This document shows, piece by piece, positions 62,973 through 64,000 of a stretch of 64,000 nt of DNA (position 1 is its first letter; every line of letters starts with the position of its first letter). Origin of the DNA: Methylothermaceae bacteria B42 (lineage in GTDB: Bacteria > Pseudomonadota > Gammaproteobacteria > Methylococcales > Methylothermaceae); NCBI GenBank assembly GCA_001566965.1, contig LSNW01000014.1, forward strand, positions 124,001 to 188,000, written 5' to 3'. Below the pieces are notes generated by a model. It searched no databases, was not told the origin of the DNA, and saw only the letters and a list, made by a program, of their open reading frames with translations. Made by a program: the position numbers and the translations under genes.

Positions 62973-63908
62973 ATGATCGAAGCGTGGTTGCTGCACAGCC
63001 CGCCAGTGCATTTCTGGGGATTGATGGTTATATTGGCAGGCGTGGCAATAGGCTCATTTTATACAGCCTTCCGTCGTCTGCGCCGGGTCAGGATAATAGA
63101 AGACACGCCAACGGCGAAGATCCGTTCCGCCCACCAAGGGTATGTCGAGCTGGAAGGTTGGGCCCGGATGCTGCCCGGCGAACCTATCTACGCCCCCTTG
63201 AGCAATCGTCCTTGTGTCTGGTACGAATATACCATTGAACACAGAGAATCAACGGGATTTGGAAGCCGCCGGCACAGCCATTGGAGCAAAATTGCCCATC
63301 AGCGCAGTGATGCCATTTTTGCGCTGGAGGATGCGACAGGGCGGTGCGTCATCGATCCGGATGGAGCGGAAGTCATCCCGGAAAGGGTGCTGACCTGGTA
63401 CGGCCATGACCGGACGCCTGGAGCGTCTCCGCCTGGCCAAGGGGCGCTCATAGGTCCTTATCGTTTTAGCGAGAAGATTCTGGAACCAGGGAAACCGCTC
63501 TACGCTATCGGCTTGTTTACCACGATGGGAGAAGGCGGTGGTAGCGATAGCCTGGAAACAGAAACCCGGGAATTGATTCTCCAGTGGAAGCATGATCAAA
63601 ATTATCTTTTAAAACGCTTTGATCTCAATCAGGACGGCAAGATAGATGAGAAGGAATGGCGAATTGTGAGAAAGCAAGCCGCCAAAGAGGCGGTTAAACA
63701 ACGTTTGGAAAAGCCGCCTGAACCCGTAGTGAATTTGTTGAAAAAGCCGTTGGCCAAGGATCAACCCTTTATCCTTTCAGCAATTCCTCAGGACAAACTC
63801 ATTTCCCGTTTCAGAATCAGTAGCGGATGGATTGTTGGTGTGTTTGTCCTATGTTGCGGGCTATTGGCTTGGGCGCTGAAAGTGAGATTGCACTTGGCAT
63901 TGGGGTAA
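62973..63908 (+). CDS. GIDE-domain membrane protein with an EF-hand-like loop
   Basis: The 311 residues have a transmembrane helix at about 15-35 and one at about 285-305. The middle domain (about 45-190: TAKIRSAHQGYVELEGWARMLPGEPIYAPLSNRPCVWYEYTIE, then RVLTWYGHDRTPG, EKILEPGKPLYAIGLF) matches the GIDE/MULAN-type domain found in mitochondrial E3 ligases, here with no RING finger. Around 216-228, FDLNQDGKIDEKEW is an EF-hand calcium-loop pattern. It is co-encoded with LemA. A role in membrane-protein quality control is plausible but unproven. Confidence 0.8.
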   Translation: MIEAWLLHSPPVHFWGLMVILAGVAIGSFYTAFRRLRRVRIIEDTPTAKIRSAHQGYVELEGWARMLPGEPIYAPLSNRPCVWYEYTIEHRESTGFGSRRHSHWSKIAHQRSDAIFALEDATGRCVIDPDGAEVIPERVLTWYGHDRTPGASPPGQGALIGPYRFSEKILEPGKPLYAIGLFTTMGEGGGSDSLETETRELILQWKHDQNYLLKRFDLNQDGKIDEKEWRIVRKQAAKEAVKQRLEKPPEPVVNLLKKPLAKDQPFILSAIPQDKLISRFRISSGWIVGVFVLCCGLLAWALKVRLHLALG

Positions 63909-63931
63909 AACCGAGTGCTGTCGGGACCACA

Positions 63932-64000
63932 TTAAACGGTTTTTTCCAGCGCGAATAAATCGAATGCTGGCGTCGAGTCGACCAGGGACTTGAGCCAATA
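63932..64000 (-). CDS. Partial CDS, C-terminal end of an unidentified protein
   Basis: Read on the minus strand, an open frame from the window edge ends with LKSLVDSTPAFDLFALEKTV and a TAA. The codon choice and the compact hydrophobic and charged end look like a real protein terminus, but 22 residues are not enough to assign a family. The rest lies beyond the right edge. Confidence 0.4.
   Translation of the reverse strand, partial: YWLKSLVDSTPAFDLFALEKTV

Overview
The window looks like a chromosomal segment of a gammaproteobacterium. The support is hslV-hslU, a DUF971-ubiE-ubiJ-ubiB ubiquinone block, minCDE, an MSHA-type pilus/secretion operon, pstS-pstC-pstA-pstB, pepN and a TPP-riboswitch-controlled thiC. 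The species cannot be named from this sequence. The repeat families and the Met-rich secreted protein would fit a methanotroph-like or sulfur-oxidiser-like lineage, but this is a weak inference. I saw no rRNA, tRNA, CRISPR array or complete insertion sequence.

Region 1 (1-17.3 kb) is an exopolysaccharide/LPS-type glycan locus. It holds six family-2 glycosyltransferases, a GNAT-like acyltransferase, a methyltransferase, UDP-galactopyranose mutase next to a GlfT2-like transferase (a galactofuranose module), a secreted right-handed beta-helix protein and a large secreted GH5-like hydrolase with a duplicated C-terminal domain. The glf part is visibly richer in AT than its surroundings.

Region 2 (17.3-23.9 kb) is housekeeping: a DUF211 plus VIT/CCC1-like membrane pair, the HslVU protease and ubiquinone biosynthesis (ubiE, ubiJ, ubiB). 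Region 3 (23.9-28.8 kb) holds a three-gene envelope operon (VWA protein plus two membrane-anchored coiled-coil proteins, one with a hexanucleotide tract), a VapBC-type toxin-antitoxin pair and a DUF2959 lipoprotein.

Region 4 (28.8-39.7 kb) is a compact MSHA-like operon: secretin, TPR protein, ATPase, platform protein, GspL/PilM-N-like, GspM/PilO-like, MshK-like, two prepilins and a PilZ protein. It is bracketed by two copies of one MITE-like element in opposite orientations. A Phd/ParE toxin-antitoxin pair lies just beyond the right copy.

Region 5 (39.7-47.4 kb) is a phosphate locus: pstSCAB, a divergent GH114-type polygalactosaminidase-like protein sharing the pstS control region, and a PsiE-like membrane protein. 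Region 6 (47.4-56.1 kb) has pepN, DUF423, NnrU-like, moaB, thiC with its riboswitch, and minCDE. Region 7 (56.1-64 kb) has a winged-helix protein, a Met/Gly-rich secreted coiled-coil protein, a four-gene operon of two DUF1538 membrane proteins with a PII-like protein and a CBS protein (the best candidate for an undescribed system), a universal stress protein, an ABC-F protein (YheS type), a gamma-carbonic anhydrase, LemA and a GIDE-domain protein.

Four dispersed repeat families are visible: a 217-236 bp MITE-like element with terminal inverted repeats (2 copies), a 105 bp palindromic element (2 copies), a 49 bp REP-like element (2 good copies and 1 decayed) and one 82 bp inverted repeat.
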